From: Gemmatimonadota bacterium
GTDB lineage: Bacteria > Gemmatimonadota > Gemmatimonadetes > Longimicrobiales > Gaopeijiaceae
Assembly: GCA_003248075.1 (NCBI GenBank)
Contig: QJYK01000276.1
Span: 1-64,000 of the forward strand
DNA length: 64,000 bases
Direction of reading: 5' to 3'
Every line of letters starts with the position of its first letter. The stretch's first letter is position 1. The notes under the pieces were generated by a model. The model ran no database searches and was not told where the DNA came from. It saw only the letters and a program-made list of their open reading frames with translations. Position numbers and translations under genes: made by a program. This document shows, in pieces, positions 48,448 through 58,607 of this stretch.

Positions 48448-49778
48448 CGCACGCCCGCCGTGCATGGGCACTCGTCGCTCTCCTCTGCTTCTACGGCGGG
48501 CCCGGCACCGCTCAGGAGATCACGAAGGGGCGCGTCACAGGGCTGGTCTTCGACAGCCTGTCGGGCCGGGCCCTTCCGAACGCGATCGTGTTGGCTCGCG
48601 GTGGCGAGGCCGTCGACACCACGGACGGGGAGGGACGGTACGCGTTGACGCTGCTCCCAGGTCCGGCGCGGCTGACCTTCGAGCACGAACGTGTCTCGGC
48701 GTGGTCCCTCCTGCGTCACGAGGCGATCGTGGACGTGGTCGCGGGCTCGGTCGTGGAGGAGCTTCTCGCGACCGCTTCGGCGGGGACCGTGCTGACGCGC
48801 GCGTGTGGGGCAGGCGCGGACGCGGTGGTAGGGGGGACCGTCCGCGACCTGCTGACGCTCATCCCCATACCCGGGGCGCGCGTGACGGCGCGACCCTCGG
48901 GGTCCGGGACAACGAGCCCGACGACGGTCCCGTCCGGCGAGAACGGGGAGTACTTCGTGTGCCTCTCCGACGGGGAACCGGTCGGGGTCGACGCACGCCT
49001 GGGCTCGGCTCGAAGCCGCACCGTCTCCGTTCGCCCCCCGGGCTCGGGTGTGGCCGTGCGGGACCTCTTCGTGCCGGCGTCGGAGCCGGCGGTCTTGAGC
49101 GGTCGCGTCTTGGACGCGGAGACGGGGCGTCCGCTGGAGGGCGTCACCGTGCAGGTCTCGGGCAGCCGTCTCAGGGCCGCGTCCCGCGCCGACGGCACCT
49201 TTTTGCTCCGCGGGCTGCCCCCCGGGTGGGTCGGCCTGAGGGTCGAGCGGATCGGCTACGGGAGCGGTGAGTCCCGCATCGAGGCTGCCGGAGGCGACAG
49301 CGTGGACATCACCGTGGAGCTGTTCGCCGAGGCCGTGGAGATGTCGCCCATGGTGGTCACCGTCCGGGGGGCCGCTCCCGAGCCCGTCCATACGGGGTCG
49401 AGGTTTGATGGGCTCGACCGACCCTCGATCGAAAAACTCCTGCCTCGATCGATCGGCTTTGACGACCTGCTTCGAAACGCCAACGTTCCGGGCCTCAAGG
49501 TGCGGAACGTGGCCTTCGTCAGCGGTCTCGGAGTGAAGACCTCCGGGATATGCGTGGAAACGTCCCGTCGCTCTACGTTCTCGTCCGACATCTGCGAGAT
49601 GGTGGAGGTCTACCTCAACGGCGTCCGCATCCCGGAGGCGGAGCTGTTCCTGGAAAACCTCGCGCCGGGCGACATCGACCGCTTCCAGCTCCTCGATCCG
49701 GCGGAGGCCGGCGTACGCTTCGCGGGCTCGCCCAGGGCGCGTAACGGGGTGCTGCTGATCTATACCCGGGGCCGCTGA
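48444..49778 (+). CDS. Carboxypeptidase-regulatory-like protein ending in a TonB-plug-like domain
   Basis: 444 residues with a signal peptide (WALVALLCFYGGPGTAQ). Three Ig-like carboxypeptidase-regulatory repeats follow: GRVTGLVFDSLSGRALPNAIV, GGTVRDLLTLIPIPGARVTA and SGRVLDAETGRPLEGVTVQV. A C-terminal section (about 310-444) resembles a TonB receptor plug (RFDGLDRPSIEKLLPRSIGFDDLL, VEVYLNGVRIPEAELFLENLAPGDIDRFQLL) and then stops where a barrel would begin (RNGVLLIYTRGR). Such plug-only proteins are frequent in Gemmatimonadota and Bacteroidota. It is probably an outer-membrane-associated protein of unknown role. Confidence 0.75.
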   Translation: MTHARRAWALVALLCFYGGPGTAQEITKGRVTGLVFDSLSGRALPNAIVLARGGEAVDTTDGEGRYALTLLPGPARLTFEHERVSAWSLLRHEAIVDVVAGSVVEELLATASAGTVLTRACGAGADAVVGGTVRDLLTLIPIPGARVTARPSGSGTTSPTTVPSGENGEYFVCLSDGEPVGVDARLGSARSRTVSVRPPGSGVAVRDLFVPASEPAVLSGRVLDAETGRPLEGVTVQVSGSRLRAASRADGTFLLRGLPPGWVGLRVERIGYGSGESRIEAAGGDSVDITVELFAEAVEMSPMVVTVRGAAPEPVHTGSRFDGLDRPSIEKLLPRSIGFDDLLRNANVPGLKVRNVAFVSGLGVKTSGICVETSRRSTFSSDICEMVEVYLNGVRIPEAELFLENLAPGDIDRFQLLDPAEAGVRFAGSPRARNGVLLIYTRGR

Positions 49779-49928
49779 GTCGTAGGCTTTCCCCACGTAG
49801 CCATGCGGGGATTTCCCGACTCCAGCCAAAGCTCCGTGAGTCGACCTTTCGTCGTGGCCCGGGCTCGTCCCGACCGCACAAGAAATTCCGCCTTCGGGCG
49901 TTCACATAGATAGATCGGTGATCGAATC

Positions 49929-50084
49929 ATGTCTTCTGCCATTCAGCTTCTTGCTGACCTCTGGGGCCACGTCGGCCCAGGGCTCGTCCTCGCGTTCGCG
50001 CTCCCTGGTTTCCTTCTCGCGCTCGGGCTCGTCTTCCTGACGGCTGTCCGTCAGCTCCGCGAGCGCGTCCAGGTGGAGGATTGA
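49929..50084 (+). CDS. 51-residue single-pass membrane protein
   Basis: ATG at 49929 to TGA at 50082-50084: SSAIQLLADLWGHVGPGLVL then a hydrophobic run (AFALPGFLLALGLVFLTAV) and a charged end (RQLRERVQVED). A single TM helix with a short polar C-terminus. No clear Shine-Dalgarno and no homologue recognised. Coding is supported by the continuous hydrophobic helix and charge pattern, but the frame is short. Confidence 0.45.
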   Translation: MSSAIQLLADLWGHVGPGLVLAFALPGFLLALGLVFLTAVRQLRERVQVED

Positions 50085-50160
50085 GACCGGCCGCTCGCAG
50101 CGGCTCCAGAAAGCCCGCGATTGGGACCTCGGCGGCAACCGCGCAGGGGCAACTTCCGGA

Positions 50161-50188
50161 TTGAAGTCAGGCGGGCGTCGCCTAGCTT
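50161..50188 (+). promoter_or_regulatory. Candidate promoter with leaderless spacing before the DMT transporter
   Basis: TTGAAG (50161-50166), 16-base spacer, TAGCTT (50183-50188), then six bases and the ATG at 50195. No ribosome-binding site lies between, so the mRNA would start at the start codon. Confidence 0.5.
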
Positions 50189-50194
50189 CGGTGC

Positions 50195-51181
50195 ATGTCG
50201 AGTCGAGCCCCGTCGATGCACAGCCGCCAGGAATGGCCGAGCGACCCCTCAACGGTGCAGCTGGCAGCCGCATTCGCGGCCGTCTACGTCATCTGGGGGA
50301 GCACCTACCTGGCCATCCGCTTCGCGATCGAGACCATGCCGCCGCTACTCATGGCCTCGGTGCGATTTCTTATCGCCGGAACCGCCCTCTACATATGGGG
50401 GCGCCGACGCGGGGCGCCGCGCCCGACCGGGGCGCAGTGGCGCGCAGCCGCCATCGTCGGGGGGCTCCTGCTCTTGGGCGGTAACGGTGCGGTCGTGGTG
50501 GCCGAGCAGTGGATTCCATCCGGTCTGGCGGCGCTGCTCATCGCCGCCGTGCCCCTGTGGATCGTCCTTGTCGACTGGCTGGCCGGGTCGGGTCGTAGGC
50601 CGACCCGACGGGTAGCCGGCGGACTATTCACGGGCTTTCTGGGCGTGGCGCTGCTCGGGGGGTCGCCGGGGGTCGGTGCCGGCGGCCCCATGGAGGTCTT
50701 CGGCGCGGTACTGCTGCTGCTCGGGGGGGCGTCCTGGGCGACGGGCTCGATCTACTCCCGACGCGCTCCGACGCCGCCGCGTCCGAGGGTGTGGGTCGGG
50801 ATGCAGATGCTCGCCGGGGGCGCGCTGCTCCTCCCGGCTTCAGCCCTCGCGGGGGAATGGGCTCGGGTGGACCCGTCCGGGGTCTCGGCTCGATCGGCGT
50901 TGGCCCTCCTCTACCTGATCGTCTTCGGTGCGATCATCGGGTACTCGGCCTACATCTGGCTCCTGGCTGCGACCGCGCCGGCTCGCGTAGCGACGTACGC
51001 CTATGTGAACCCCGTCGTGGCGCTCGTCCTCGGTTGGGCCGTCGCCGGCGAGCCACTGACGCCGCGCTCCCTCCTGGCCGCCGCGGTGATCGTCGGGGGC
51101 GTCGTGGTGATCACCACGGAGCGCGGTGCGTCCGGTGACGCGCCACCGCTCCGCCCTGCACCGGTCCGCGACGCAGCGTAG
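50195..51181 (+). CDS. EamA/DMT-superfamily transporter
   Basis: 328 residues with ten predicted TM helices in two EamA repeats: LAAAFAAVYVIWGSTYLAIRFA (typical first helix), ASVRFLIAGTALYIWG, and a second half with GAVLLLLGGASWATGSIYSRR and YLIVFGAIIGYSAYIWLL ... YAYVNPVVALVLGWAVAGEPL. Resembles YedA-type exporters; substrate unknown. ATG at 50195 fits the leaderless promoter. The stop overlaps a GTG that is not the real start of mscS. Confidence 0.9.
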   Translation: MSSRAPSMHSRQEWPSDPSTVQLAAAFAAVYVIWGSTYLAIRFAIETMPPLLMASVRFLIAGTALYIWGRRRGAPRPTGAQWRAAAIVGGLLLLGGNGAVVVAEQWIPSGLAALLIAAVPLWIVLVDWLAGSGRRPTRRVAGGLFTGFLGVALLGGSPGVGAGGPMEVFGAVLLLLGGASWATGSIYSRRAPTPPRPRVWVGMQMLAGGALLLPASALAGEWARVDPSGVSARSALALLYLIVFGAIIGYSAYIWLLAATAPARVATYAYVNPVVALVLGWAVAGEPLTPRSLLAAAVIVGGVVVITTERGASGDAPPLRPAPVRDAA

Positions 51182-51285
51182 TGACAGGAGGCGTTCGGCC
51201 TCCCATCATCCATCATCTCGAGCAGGGGCCGCCTTCCAGAGTCCGCCGGGGCGGGGCCCTCCGTCCCGGATCTCGGAGCAGCGAA

Positions 51286-52290
51286 ATGGTCGTCCCTCCG
51301 CCCGCCGCACCGTCGGCACTTCAGGTCGCCGACAGCGTGGCGGGAGGGGCCGGGAGCCTCCCGCTCGTCTTTCCGGGGCTCACGCCAGAGACCCAGACCA
51401 AGCTCGTCTTCACGCTGATCCTCGGCCTGGTGCTCGTCCTCCTCCGTCGGGCCGTGCTGCGGATCGTCGACAAGCGCGTCGAGGAGCCGGGGCTCCGCTA
51501 CCGGTGGTCGAAGGCGAGCGCGTACACGGCCTTCGTGTTCGGACTCCTGGTGGTGGTGCAGGTATGGTTCACCGCCATCCGATCCGTTGGGACCTTCCTC
51601 GGCCTGCTCTCGGCCGGGCTGGCCATTGCGCTCAAGGACCTGGTAGCCGACCTGGCGGGCTGGGTCTTCATCCTGTGGCGCAGGCCCTTCGATCTCGGCG
51701 ACCGGATCCAGCTCGGAGACCACGCCGGCGACGTCGTGGACATCCGCATCTTCGCGTTCACGATCCTGGAGATCGGAAACTGGGTGGAGGCCGACCAGAG
51801 CACCGGGCGCGTGATCCACCTGCCCAACGCCTCGGTCTTCACCCTTCCGTTGGCCAACTACACCGCCGGCTTCGCCTACCTGTGGAACGAGCTGCCGGTT
51901 CTGGTGACGTTCGAGAGCGACTGGAGGAAGACGAAAGCCCTCCTCGAGCGCATCGCCCAGGAGGAAACGGAGAGCGTCAGCCAGGAAGCGGAGCGGGCGC
52001 TCAAGCAGACAACGAAGCGCTTCCTGATCCACTATCGGAAGCTCACCCCTGCCGTCTATACGGCGGTGCGCGACAGTGGGGTGCAGCTCACCATCCGCTA
52101 CCTGTGCAGACCGCGGGAGCGGCGAGGCACGGCGCAGACGCTCTGGGAGCGCATCCTGGTCAGCTTCGCGGAGCACCCCGACATCGACTTCGCCTACCCG
52201 ACCCAACGCATGTTCCTGAATCCGGTGGAGGGCAAGGAACAGGCCCGCGCCGAGCTTCCGCCGTTGTCCTCCGGGGGGGACACCCCCTAG
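51286..52290 (+). CDS. MscS-family mechanosensitive channel
   Basis: 334 residues: three TM helices (LVFTLILGLVLVLLRRAVL, ASAYTAFVFGLLVVVQVWFTA, and the pore helix GTFLGLLSAGLAIALKDLVADL), then the beta-rich cytoplasmic domain with the signature RRPFDLGDRIQLGDHAGDVVDI and LPNASVFTLPLANY. ATG at 51286 with GGAG upstream is preferred; the GTG at 51181 would add a basic, proline-rich, non-conserved segment overlapping the previous gene. Opens on hypo-osmotic shock or, in relatives, carries small ions. Confidence 0.9.
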   Translation: MVVPPPAAPSALQVADSVAGGAGSLPLVFPGLTPETQTKLVFTLILGLVLVLLRRAVLRIVDKRVEEPGLRYRWSKASAYTAFVFGLLVVVQVWFTAIRSVGTFLGLLSAGLAIALKDLVADLAGWVFILWRRPFDLGDRIQLGDHAGDVVDIRIFAFTILEIGNWVEADQSTGRVIHLPNASVFTLPLANYTAGFAYLWNELPVLVTFESDWRKTKALLERIAQEETESVSQEAERALKQTTKRFLIHYRKLTPAVYTAVRDSGVQLTIRYLCRPRERRGTAQTLWERILVSFAEHPDIDFAYPTQRMFLNPVEGKEQARAELPPLSSGGDTP

Positions 52291-52293
52291 CTT
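52264..52293 (+). promoter_or_regulatory. Candidate promoter before the class V aminotransferase
   Basis: TTGTCC (52264-52269), 18-base spacer, TAGCTT (52288-52293), overlapping the end of the MscS gene. Predicted start near 52300, 82 bases before the next ATG. Confidence 0.4.
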
Positions 52294-52381
52294 CACGACG
52301 GAGGCTCGACGGTGCGAGCGGCTGGGGTCTGACCGCACGGAAGAGCTGCCCGTTCGCCGTCCCCGCGCCCGGCGGAAACCG

Positions 52382-53569
52382 ATGGCCCACTACCTCGATT
52401 ACGCTGCCACGTCGGCCGTCCGTCCCCGTAGCGTGGGTGACGCCGTAGCCCGCTTCCTGCACGAGTGCGGCGGAACGCCCGGAAGGGGCGCCCACGCGCC
52501 CGCCCTCGAAGCCGGTCGGCTGGCTTTGCGCACCCGACGGGCCGTGCAGGAGCTGCTGGGGTTGCCCGGCGACCCCGGTCGAGTCGCGTTCAGCTGCAAC
52601 GCGACGACGGCGATCAACACGGCGCTGATGGGCCTCCTGCAGCGGGGCGACGTGCTCGTGGTCACCCAGTACGACCACAACTCGGTGCTCCGGCCCGCGG
52701 CGTACCTCGCGTCCCGGCTCGGGGTGGAGGTGCGGATGCTCGCGGGAACCCCGGAGGGAGACATCGACTACCAGGGGGCCGAGGCTTCGCTCGAGGGGGC
52801 GAGACTCCTGACGGTCAACAGCGCGTCCAACGTGCTCGGCAACCGACTGCCGCTCGCGGACTTGGCGGCGAGGGCGCACGCGGCGGGAGCCCTGGTACTC
52901 CTGGACGTGGCCCAGGGGGCGGGGCACATCCCGATGCGATGCATGGAGGAAGGTGCGGACCTGGTTGCGTTCACGGGACACAAAGGGATGCTCGGTCCCC
53001 AGGGCACGGGTGGCCTGTGGGTGCGCGAGGGCGTGGACGTCGAGCCGCTCGTTCGCGGGGGAGCCGGTGGCGACTCTCGCCTCCGCACCATGCCGGAGGC
53101 CATGCCGGATCGGCTCGAGGCCGGGACCATGAACGCGCCCGGACTGGCGGGGCTCGAGGCAGGGCTCGCCGAGGTGTTGTCTCGGGGGGTGAGCGCCATT
53201 CACGCCGAGGAGGCACGTCTCAAGGTCCGGCTGCGCGACGGTCTCGCCTCGACCCGGGGTGTGCACGTCCTCTCGCCGCCGGCGCCGGATGGTGTCGGCA
53301 TCGTGACCTTCCAGATCCACGGCCTGGCTCCGGGGGAGGTCGCTCGACGACTCGAGTCGGACCACGGCGTCCAGGGGCGTGCCGGCCTGCACTGCGCACC
53401 CGAGTGCCACCGCCTTCTCGGGTCGCACGACACCGGGGCCGTTCGACTGTCGGTGGGTTGGGCCTCCACCGAGGAGGACGTGGACCGAGCGGTGGAGGGC
53501 GTCGCCGTCCTGGCGTCCTACAGCCAGTCAGCGCGCGTACCCGGCGTAGGGCGGGAGCAGACGGCCTGA
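52382..53569 (+). CDS. Class V aminotransferase, cysteine desulfurase-like
   Basis: 395 residues. PLP fold with SufS-type landmarks: YLDYAATSAVRPRSV, VAFSCNATTAINTAL, VTQYDHNSVLRP, LLTVNSASNVLG, VLLDVAQGAGHIPMRC, PLP Lys in FTGHKGMLGPQGTGGL, and catalytic Cys in RAGLHCAPECHRLLG. This belongs to the cysteine desulfurase/selenocysteine lyase branch, different from the IscS-like gene at 28914. No sufU/sufE or other Fe-S genes adjoin, so its sulfur acceptor is unknown. thpR follows, overlapping by one base. Confidence 0.88.
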   Translation: MAHYLDYAATSAVRPRSVGDAVARFLHECGGTPGRGAHAPALEAGRLALRTRRAVQELLGLPGDPGRVAFSCNATTAINTALMGLLQRGDVLVVTQYDHNSVLRPAAYLASRLGVEVRMLAGTPEGDIDYQGAEASLEGARLLTVNSASNVLGNRLPLADLAARAHAAGALVLLDVAQGAGHIPMRCMEEGADLVAFTGHKGMLGPQGTGGLWVREGVDVEPLVRGGAGGDSRLRTMPEAMPDRLEAGTMNAPGLAGLEAGLAEVLSRGVSAIHAEEARLKVRLRDGLASTRGVHVLSPPAPDGVGIVTFQIHGLAPGEVARRLESDHGVQGRAGLHCAPECHRLLGSHDTGAVRLSVGWASTEEDVDRAVEGVAVLASYSQSARVPGVGREQTA

Positions 53570-54132
53570 TGCGCGTCTTTGTGGCCCTCAACCTCCCCAA
53601 GAAGGAGCGTCAACGCATCCACCGTGCTGCGAGGCGCCTGCGGGACGAGGACCTACCGGTCCGCTGGGTGGATCCGGACGCCTTCCACGTGACCCTCAAG
53701 TTCCTGGGGGACCTTCGGCCCGACCTCATCCCCGACGTGGAGGACGCGCTCTTGCGTGTAGCCGGATCGACCGCGCCCTTCGCCATGGCGATGGGTGGCT
53801 TCGGTGCCTTCCCGACGATCCGGAAGCCCCGCGTGCTCTGGATGGGCGTACACGCGAGCCCGGAGCTGCGGTGCCTCAAGCAGGACCTCGAATGGGGCCT
53901 CTCGGAGTGCGGCTTTCCGGCCGAGACGCGCGCGTTCCACCCCCACCTGACCATCGGCCGGGCCCATCCGTCCCACAGCGCGGGCGCGTTCCGCGGCCTG
54001 GATGAGATCGTGGCGGAGATGGCCTTCGAGGGCACGGCGGGCGTGCGCACGATCGAGCTCATGCGCTCGCACGTGTCCCGCGAGGGCGCGCATTATTCGG
54101 TCTTGTCGAGCCTCAAGCTCCAGGGCTCCTGA
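53569..54132 (+). CDS. thpR: RNA 2',3'-cyclic phosphodiesterase (ThpR/LigT)
   Basis: 2H phosphoesterase, 187 residues, with both HxT motifs: FHVTLKFLG (about residue 42) and PHLTIGRA (about residue 125). N-terminal MRVFVALNLPKKERQRIHRA is typical. Hydrolyses 2',3'-cyclic ends or joins tRNA halves in vitro. ATG at 53569 overlaps the previous stop (TGATG). Confidence 0.94.
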   Translation: MRVFVALNLPKKERQRIHRAARRLRDEDLPVRWVDPDAFHVTLKFLGDLRPDLIPDVEDALLRVAGSTAPFAMAMGGFGAFPTIRKPRVLWMGVHASPELRCLKQDLEWGLSECGFPAETRAFHPHLTIGRAHPSHSAGAFRGLDEIVAEMAFEGTAGVRTIELMRSHVSREGAHYSVLSSLKLQGS

Positions 54133-54134
54133 CC

Positions 54135-54796
54135 ATGGTGGGGCGCATCAGACGGATCCTCCTCGTCCTCTCGCTCCTTGGAGCGGGCTACGTGGGCTTC
54201 CGGTGGGGCGGGAACGTGTTCCCCCCGATCGAGCGGGCGTTCGCTTGGGCGCGTGAGCGGGTCCCGGCTGCGGTCGCGAAGCTCGAGCCGCAGCCGACTC
54301 CGGAGCTGGCGGAGCGCGCTCTGGGCCGCTTCGAGCGCCTCCGGTCCGGCGAGGGCCCGGCGCGAGCGGCGTTCGGGGCGACCGAGCTCTCCGCCCTCGT
54401 GCGTCACTCGTTCCCCGGCATCATCCCTTCCGGTGTGGACGAACCGACGGTCGAGCTCGAGGACGGGCGCGTGAGGCTCAGCGCCAGCGTCGCGCTCGCC
54501 GCCTTTCCCCGGCTCCCCCGACTCGACGAAGTCGCAGGCTTGCTGAGCGACACGGTTCGGATACGCATGGACGGTTCCCTGATCAGCTTCGAGCCCCGCT
54601 ACCTCGCGTTCGTTGTCGACCGGGTCGAGGCATCGCGCATCCCGATCCCCAACCGGATGATCGACGAGGTGCTTGCGGGCTTCGGCCGCCGGGCTCCCGA
54701 GGGGGCCCCACCCCACGCGCTTGCGGTCCCCCTGCCGAGGGGCCTGCGCGGTGCGTTCGTACAGGGTGACAGCCTCATCGTCATGGCGGAGCGCTG

Positions 54797-54797
<1 letters not shown>
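54135..54797 (+). CDS. Membrane-anchored protein of unknown function
   Basis: 220 residues: N-terminal basic residues and TM helix (RIRRILLVLSLLGAGYVGFRWG), then a soluble part with alternating strands (ALVRHSFPGIIPSGVDEPTVELEDGRVRLSASVAL, IRMDGSLISFEPRYLAFVVDRVEASRIPIPNRMIDEVL). The latter vaguely recalls lipid-binding families such as DUF2993/AsmA-like proteins, but this is too weak to call. It overlaps the NtrC-type gene by one base (ends 54797), so it may be translationally coupled to it. Confidence 0.6.
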
Positions 54798-56158
<1,361 letters not shown>

Positions 56159-56186
56159 GGCGGACCTCCGCGCTACCCGGTAGGCC

Positions 56187-56215
56187 TTGCCGCCCCGTCC
56201 TCGGTGGCATAGGCT
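56187..56215 (+). promoter_or_regulatory. Promoter of the cobalamin-regulated receptor
   Basis: TTGCCG (56187-56192), 17-base spacer, TAGGCT (56210-56215). Predicted start near 56222, just before the riboswitch begins, which supports it. Confidence 0.55.
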
Positions 56216-56235
56216 GACAGCGACAATCCGATCGC

Positions 56236-56390
56236 GGGTGGGTCAATCCGGAAGCCGGTGAGAATCCGGCGCGGCCCCGCCACTGTGAGAGGTCCGAGCG
56301 AGTCTCGGAACGCACGCTCACCATGCCACTGGACCCTGGGTCCGGGAAGGCGAGCGTGACGGCCTCGAGCCAGGAGACCTGACCCAACCC
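56236..56390 (+). promoter_or_regulatory. Cobalamin riboswitch
   Basis: GGGTGGGTC at 56236-56244 can pair with GACCCAACCC at 56381-56390 to close the element. The core between contains the conserved run GAAGCCGGTGAGAATCCGGC followed by GCGGCCCCGCCACTGTGA, a GCCACTGG-like segment, GGGAAGGCGAGCGTGAC, and the B12-box end GAGCCAGGAGACCTG. These match the cobalamin (AdoCbl/MeCbl) riboswitch class. It controls the BtuB-like gene that follows, expected off when cobalamin is plentiful. The likely platform is TCCTCC (56453-56458) pairing with GGAGGA (56462-56467), which hides a ribosome-binding site. Confidence 0.92.
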
Positions 56391-56480
56391 GCCTGCCACT
56401 CATGTCTCCGCGGGGAGATCCGGGTCGTTCCGCTCCATCGCGGCTGCCCCGATCCTCCTTTGGAGGAAAGGGGCTTTTCC

Positions 56481-58574
56481 ATGTCAGAGGCTCGCGAGGG
56501 TCGAGCCCTGCGGTCGGCCGAGCGCGTCGGTCCGGCCCGGGGATTCGTGACTCCCACCGCCGAGGGCGCGTCACCGAAGACGTCGCCGCCAATGGCCTCG
56601 GCGCGAAGCTCGAAGCCACGCCGGGTCCCTGGGCTGGCTGACGTACGAACGTGCCGCTGGGTGCCTGCGCTGCTCATCGCCTTGGCCGGCCCGGCGGCGG
56701 GCCAGGAGGGGCCTATTCGCCTGGAGGGGCTCGTGGTGACGGGCAGCCCCACTCCACGACCGTTCACCTCCGTGTCGACGCACGTCACCGTCCTGGAGGG
56801 AGACGAGCTCCGCGCCCAGGGGGTTTCCCTGGTTCAGGACGCCCTACGAGCCGTTCCCGGTGTGGACGTCGTGCAGAACGGCTCGTTCGGCTCGGTCACG
56901 TCGGTGTTCATGAGGGGCGGGGAAAGCGACTACGTCCTGGTCCTGATCGACGGTGTGCAGGTGAATCAACCGGGGGGCGCGTTCGATTTCTCGGGGCTCA
57001 CGATGGCCGGGGTCGAGCGCATCGAGGTCGTGCGCGGGCCGTCCAGCGCCCTGTTCGGCTCGGACGCTGTCGCGGGGGTCATCCACGTGATCACGAGCCG
57101 GGGCGCGGGGGCGCCGACCGGCTCGGTGGAGGTCCTCAGTGGCTCCTTTTCGAGATTGGACGCGACCCTCACGGCGTCCGGTAGCTCGACCCGGTCGGGG
57201 TACTCCGTCTCGCTGACGCGGCGTGGGACGAGCGGGCTCCATGAGCTGAACAACTCCAGCCGTAACACGGTGTTCTCCGGAAGCATGCGTTTCCAGCCCG
57301 ACGGATCCACCGACGGGCGACTGACGCTGCGTCTGTCCGACCGCCGCTATCACTATCCGACCGAAGGGTCGGGCGTGGCAGGGGATCGAAACTCCTTCAA
57401 CTACGAGGACGGCTTGGTCGTCGGACTCTCCCTCGCCCGGGACGTCACCGACCGATTGCAGGTGCGAGGCACGATCGGTCTGAGCGGAAGCGACGGCGGA
57501 ACCGACGACGCCCCCGATGGCCCGGCCGATACCCTGGGCTTCTTCGGGTTCACGAGCCTCGATCACGTCCGGCGGGCCAGCGCGGACGTGAGGACGTCCT
57601 TTCGGCTGGGTGGCGGGATGGTGACGCTCGGCGGGGAGCTGGAGGAGGAGCGCCAGCGCTCGTTCACAGAGTCCCTGAGCGAGTACGGAACCTCGTCGGG
57701 GCGCAGCGAATATGCGCGGTGGAACCGGGCCGGGTTTCTGTCGGCTTCGCTCGACATGGACCGCGTGGCCCTGAACGCAGGAGCCCGTCTGGAGGACAAC
57801 GAGCGCTTCGGGCGCCTTGCGACCTGGGAGCTCGGCGGTGCGGTTCCTCTGTGGGGTGGCCAGACGCGACTGAGGGGCTCGCTGGGACGTGGCATCAAGG
57901 AGCCCACCTTCTTCGAGAACCACGCAACCGGCTTCGCGACCGGGAATCCGGACCTCAGACCGGAGCGGTCCCTGGGTTGGGAGATGGGGGTCGAGCGGGA
58001 TCTGGCTCGGGGGCGTCTTGCGGCGACCTACTTCGCGCAGACGTTTGAAGACCTGATCCAATACACCGCGACGCCGGCCGCGGAGGGTGATCCCAATTTC
58101 TACAACGTCGCCGAGGCCAGGAGCCGCGGCGTGGAGCTGGCGGCGGACGCGCGGCTCCGCGGCTGGACGCTGTCGGCGGCCTGGACGTGGCTCGACACCC
58201 GCGTCACGAATGCCGGCTTCGAGTCCGGACCCGGGGCCTCGTTCGTTGAGGGGGGAAGACTGTTGCGGCGCCCGGAGCGGTCCGGGTCGGCCCGGGTGGC
58301 GTACGCCTGGATGCGAGGCACCCTCTCGGTGAACCTGTTGCACGTGGGTAGCCGTGAGGATCGTGACTTCTCCCAATTTCCCGCAGGGGCCGTGCGGCTC
58401 CCTGCATACTCGATCATCTCGGTCGGGGGCCAGCTCCGGCTCACGGAGCGACTGGTGGTCACGGTGCGTGGGGAGAACCTGGGCAACCGGGACTATGAGG
58501 AGGTGTACGGCTTCAGCGCTCCCGGGCGAGGAGTGTACGCAGGCCTCCGCTTCGGCGTCGGGGGTGTGCGATGA
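56481..58574 (+). CDS. btuB: BtuB-like TonB-dependent vitamin B12 receptor
   Basis: Outer membrane receptor predicted to import cobalamin, based on the riboswitch upstream. 697 residues from ATG 56481: a 50-residue leader ending in a signal-like stretch (CRWVPALLIALAGPAAGQ), plug domain (SVSTHVTVLEGDELRAQGVSLVQDALRAVPGV, FMRGGESDYVLVLIDGVQVN, IEVVRGPSSALFGSDAVAGVIHVITS) and a 22-strand-type barrel ending in the C-terminal strand GVYAGLRFGVG. Alternative starts are TTG 56460 and ATG 56592; the last gives a more normal signal peptide length. Nothing else for B12 uptake (btuCDF) is in the window. Confidence 0.87.
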   Translation: MSEAREGRALRSAERVGPARGFVTPTAEGASPKTSPPMASARSSKPRRVPGLADVRTCRWVPALLIALAGPAAGQEGPIRLEGLVVTGSPTPRPFTSVSTHVTVLEGDELRAQGVSLVQDALRAVPGVDVVQNGSFGSVTSVFMRGGESDYVLVLIDGVQVNQPGGAFDFSGLTMAGVERIEVVRGPSSALFGSDAVAGVIHVITSRGAGAPTGSVEVLSGSFSRLDATLTASGSSTRSGYSVSLTRRGTSGLHELNNSSRNTVFSGSMRFQPDGSTDGRLTLRLSDRRYHYPTEGSGVAGDRNSFNYEDGLVVGLSLARDVTDRLQVRGTIGLSGSDGGTDDAPDGPADTLGFFGFTSLDHVRRASADVRTSFRLGGGMVTLGGELEEERQRSFTESLSEYGTSSGRSEYARWNRAGFLSASLDMDRVALNAGARLEDNERFGRLATWELGGAVPLWGGQTRLRGSLGRGIKEPTFFENHATGFATGNPDLRPERSLGWEMGVERDLARGRLAATYFAQTFEDLIQYTATPAAEGDPNFYNVAEARSRGVELAADARLRGWTLSAAWTWLDTRVTNAGFESGPGASFVEGGRLLRRPERSGSARVAYAWMRGTLSVNLLHVGSREDRDFSQFPAGAVRLPAYSIISVGGQLRLTERLVVTVRGENLGNRDYEEVYGFSAPGRGVYAGLRFGVGGVR

Positions 58575-58607
58575 ACCCACCGACCGCTCGGGGAGCCACC
58601 GGGCGAC

